Shown here in pieces: positions 5,965 through 8,716 of a stretch of 8,716 nt of DNA. Source of the DNA: DATNNN01 sp035601815 (GTDB taxonomy: Bacteria; Pseudomonadota; Alphaproteobacteria; Rhizobiales; Xanthobacteraceae). Position numbers and translations under genes: made by a program. Position 1 is the stretch's first letter. Each line of letters opens with the position of its first letter. Below the pieces are notes generated by a model. That model did no database searches and was not told where the DNA came from. It saw only the letters and a list, made by a program, of their open reading frames with translations. The stretch lies in assembly GCA_035601815.1 (NCBI GenBank), contig DATNNN010000065.1:1-8716 (forward strand), written 5' to 3'.

Positions 5965-6618
5965 ATGAAAAAGATCCTGATGGCAGGCATCGCGGCCGCG
6001 TTCATGGCCAGCGCCCCTGCGTTGGCGGCGGATGCTCCGCGGCCCTACTACAAGGCGCCCCCGGCTTATGCGCCGATGTTCAACTGGACGGGCTTCTACT
6101 TCGGCGGCCACGTGGGCGGCCAGTGGGGCAGCGTCCGCGACCTGACCTTTGGCGGCGGTGATACGGATCCGAGCGGCTGGATCGGCGGCGTTCTCGCCGG
6201 CTACAACTGGCAGGCCGGCCCGTGGGTCGTCGGCATCGAAGGCGACGCCGGCTGGGGCAGTTCCAGCGGTTCGAACCTGGGCTCGGGCGGCGTCCTCACG
6301 GACACCGACGTGCGCTTCGTCGGCAACGTTCGCGCTCGGCTCGGCTGGGCCATGGACCGCGTCCTACTCTTTGTGGCGGGCGGTGGCTCCTGGGCCAACC
6401 TGCGGGCGACGCAGATCGGCTCCCCGGCGATCTCCAACACCTTTAGTGGCTGGACGATCGGCGGCGGCGTGGACTTTGCCGTTACTCCGAACCTGATCCT
6501 GCGCGCCGAGTATCTCTATGCCGACTATGGCAGCGAGAACTTCGCCTTCGCCGGCGCTCCGGCTAGGCTGGATCTTACCAACAACATCGTCCGCGGCGCG
6601 GTCATCTGGAAGTTCTGA
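5965..6618 (+). CDS. Omp25/Omp31-like outer-membrane beta-barrel protein
   Basis: This is a probable small beta-barrel of the outer membrane, of the Hyphomicrobiales Omp25/Omp31 type (opacity/OmpA-like eight-strand barrel family). These proteins are abundant structural or immunogenic surface proteins whose exact function is often unclear. The 217-residue precursor starts with a clear signal peptide, MKKILMAGIAAAFMASAPALA, with cleavage near residue 21-22. The mature part opens with a Pro/Tyr-rich stretch ending in NWTGFYFGGHVGG, the family signature. Alternating Gly/aromatic strands follow, including GWIGGVLAGYNWQ, VRARLGWAMDRVLLFVAGG, the Gly-rich TIGGGVDFAV, and LILRAEYLYADYG. The protein ends in WKF, and a terminal phenylalanine is the usual BAM-complex recognition signal. 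ATG 5965 follows AAGGAG (5950-5955). The gene has terminators on both sides, so it is transcribed alone. Many relatives carry several paralogues; which one this is cannot be told. Confidence 0.88.
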   Translation: MKKILMAGIAAAFMASAPALAADAPRPYYKAPPAYAPMFNWTGFYFGGHVGGQWGSVRDLTFGGGDTDPSGWIGGVLAGYNWQAGPWVVGIEGDAGWGSSSGSNLGSGGVLTDTDVRFVGNVRARLGWAMDRVLLFVAGGGSWANLRATQIGSPAISNTFSGWTIGGGVDFAVTPNLILRAEYLYADYGSENFAFAGAPARLDLTNNIVRGAVIWKF

Positions 6619-6643
6619 CCCGCACTTTCGGCATGAATCGAAG

Positions 6644-6678
6644 AGCCCCGGGCCTCGGCCCGGGGCTTTTTGTTTTTT
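6644..6678 (+). terminator. Strong rho-independent terminator after the omp gene
   Basis: A perfect 10-bp stem, AGCCCCGGGC (6644-6653) with GCCCGGGGCT (6658-6667), closes the 4-nt loop CTCG. It is followed by TTTTT, one G and TTTTTT. It begins 26 nt after the omp stop codon. Its stem shares the AGCCCCGGGC core with the terminator after rplQ. Confidence 0.95.
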
Positions 6679-6812
6679 AAGACCGCCCTTCCGCTACTGA
6701 CCTCGACCTTATACCCTTAGCGATAATCCTATGGGTTGCGTTCGTGCGCGCACGGACGGGACGGCGTGCGGGTGCACGCCTTGACTTTATGGCGCGCGAA
6801 CAGGGGGGTGCG

Positions 6813-7226
6813 ATGCAAACTCGTTACATGCTTCTGGCGACGTTACTGCTTGCGGGCTTCTGCGCCGGCTTTGCCACAATGACCAAAGGCACGGACCAAG
6901 TGGTCGCCTTTTCCTTCCGCCAGGGCGGGACTTGCGCGGTCAGCCGCGACGGCGCGTTGCTCGGGCGCGTGTCCGGCGCGCGGGCCAGACTGCAGGTGAA
7001 AAAAGCTGCGTCGACGCTCGACCTCGACTGCTCTGGCGGCGGCCGCCGCCTACAGGCCAAGGTTCGCCCTGTACTCGCCAAGGAAACGATAGCGGGCGCC
7101 GCGGTTTCTCTTTCGATTGCGGCCGTGGACCTGATTTCTGGTGCTGCTTGGGTTTACCCCGACCGGATCACGGTCGACCTCGCCGGACGCAAGGTAACGG
7201 TCCCGGAGGGTTGGCAGGTGGAGTAG
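6813..7226 (+). CDS. Small exported protein of unknown function, related to a lipoprotein family but without a proper lipobox
   Basis: I have no gene name for this one. The 137-residue product begins MQTRYMLLATLLLAGFCAGFATMTKGTDQ. The pattern of hydrophobic leader followed by AT-x-x-x-GT-x-Q recalls a widespread family of small putative lipoproteins that start LxGCATxxxGTxQ. Other shared features are two cysteines (C41, C73) in a short beta-rich region, and a Gly/Ala-rich hydrophobic segment (94-114) followed by YPDRITVDL. The lipobox cysteine is displaced, however: Cys17 sits in AGFCAGF, with Phe at -1, which signal peptidase II should not accept. Cleavage by signal peptidase I after A21 (GFA|T) is possible, or the leader stays as an anchor. 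ATG 6813 is chosen because the G-rich AGGGGGGTG precedes it; ATG 6789, in frame, lacks a ribosome-binding site and would put polar residues before the leader. The family assignment is from memory of the pattern, and its function is unknown. Confidence 0.6.
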   Translation: MQTRYMLLATLLLAGFCAGFATMTKGTDQVVAFSFRQGGTCAVSRDGALLGRVSGARARLQVKKAASTLDLDCSGGGRRLQAKVRPVLAKETIAGAAVSLSIAAVDLISGAAWVYPDRITVDLAGRKVTVPEGWQVE

Positions 7227-7265
7227 GCGCTTGCACAGCTTGCCCTTCCGCTGCCGTGATCCCGA

Positions 7266-7271
7266 CTATAT
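7266..7271 (+). promoter_or_regulatory. Possible -10 element immediately before the Do-type protease start
   Basis: CTATAT matches the Rhizobiales -10 consensus and ends 10 nt before ATG 7282, so transcription would start within a few bases of the start codon. The best -35 candidate, CTTGCC at 7239-7244, is 21 nt away, longer than the usual 17. No Shine-Dalgarno sequence precedes ATG 7282. This fits a (nearly) leaderless mRNA, but the promoter is incomplete. Confidence 0.25.
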
Positions 7272-7281
7272 ATGCCGACGC

Positions 7282-8690
<1,409 letters not shown>

Positions 8691-8694
<4 letters not shown>

Positions 8695-8716
8695 GCTCGG
8701 CTCCCAAACGCAAGAA
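8691..8716 (+). CDS. Start of next gene, truncated by window end; possibly rarA
   Basis: ATG 8691 overlaps the stop of the protease gene as ATGA, and the frame stays open to the window edge (MSSAPKRK, then cut). Eight codons are too few to identify a product. In many Hyphomicrobiales a Do-type protease gene in the rplQ neighbourhood is followed by rarA, encoding a replication-associated AAA+ recombination factor, and a basic, disordered N-terminus would suit it. That identification rests only on remembered gene order. Confidence 0.4.

Noticed and set aside
6722..6727. GATAAT as a -10 element for the small exported protein
   Set aside because: There is no acceptable -35 at 16-18 nt. A promoter probably exists between the terminator and 6813, but I cannot place it.

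Overview
This window is GC-rich chromosomal DNA from an alphaproteobacterium, most likely a member of the Hyphomicrobiales (Rhizobiales). The evidence is threefold. The ribosomal proteins, SecY, Adk and RpoA all read like Hyphomicrobiales orthologues. There is an Omp25/Omp31-type outer-membrane beta-barrel protein. The gene order runs secY-adk-rpsM-rpsK-rpoA-rplQ with no rpmJ or infA in between. Genus cannot be fixed by eye. All recognised genes are on the + strand.

Positions 1-5632 are the end of the spc operon and the alpha operon: rpsE (3' part), rpmD, rplO, secY, adk, rpsM, rpsK, rpoA and rplQ. They supply ribosomal proteins S5, L30, L15, S13, S11 and L17, the SecY translocon channel, adenylate kinase and the RNA polymerase alpha subunit. 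Most genes are tightly spaced, and secY and adk overlap by ATGA. Two gaps stand out. The adk-rpsM gap (164 nt) carries a good alphaproteobacterial-type promoter whose -35 includes the adk stop codon, so the alpha operon probably has its own transcription start. The rpsK-rpoA gap (102 nt) packs three perfect GC hairpins in a row just before the rpoA ribosome-binding site. rpsM starts with TTG and rpoA with GTG.

Positions 5633-6680 are a separate monocistronic unit. A rho-independent terminator closes the ribosomal operon. An AT-richer stretch with a near-consensus CtrA-type site follows, then the outer-membrane protein gene, then a second strong terminator.

Positions 6681-8716 hold a small exported protein of unknown function that looks like a member of a lipoprotein family but has lost the lipobox, then a complete periplasmic Do/HtrA-type serine protease with two PDZ domains, and finally the first codons of a gene overlapping it by ATGA. 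That gene is possibly rarA, judged only from the neighbourhood expected in relatives.

This is a mostly ordinary housekeeping region. I found no mobile element, CRISPR array, tRNA/rRNA gene or undescribed multi-gene system. The items worth a second look are regulatory (adk/rpsM promoter, rpsK-rpoA hairpin cluster, CtrA-like site) and the altered lipobox.
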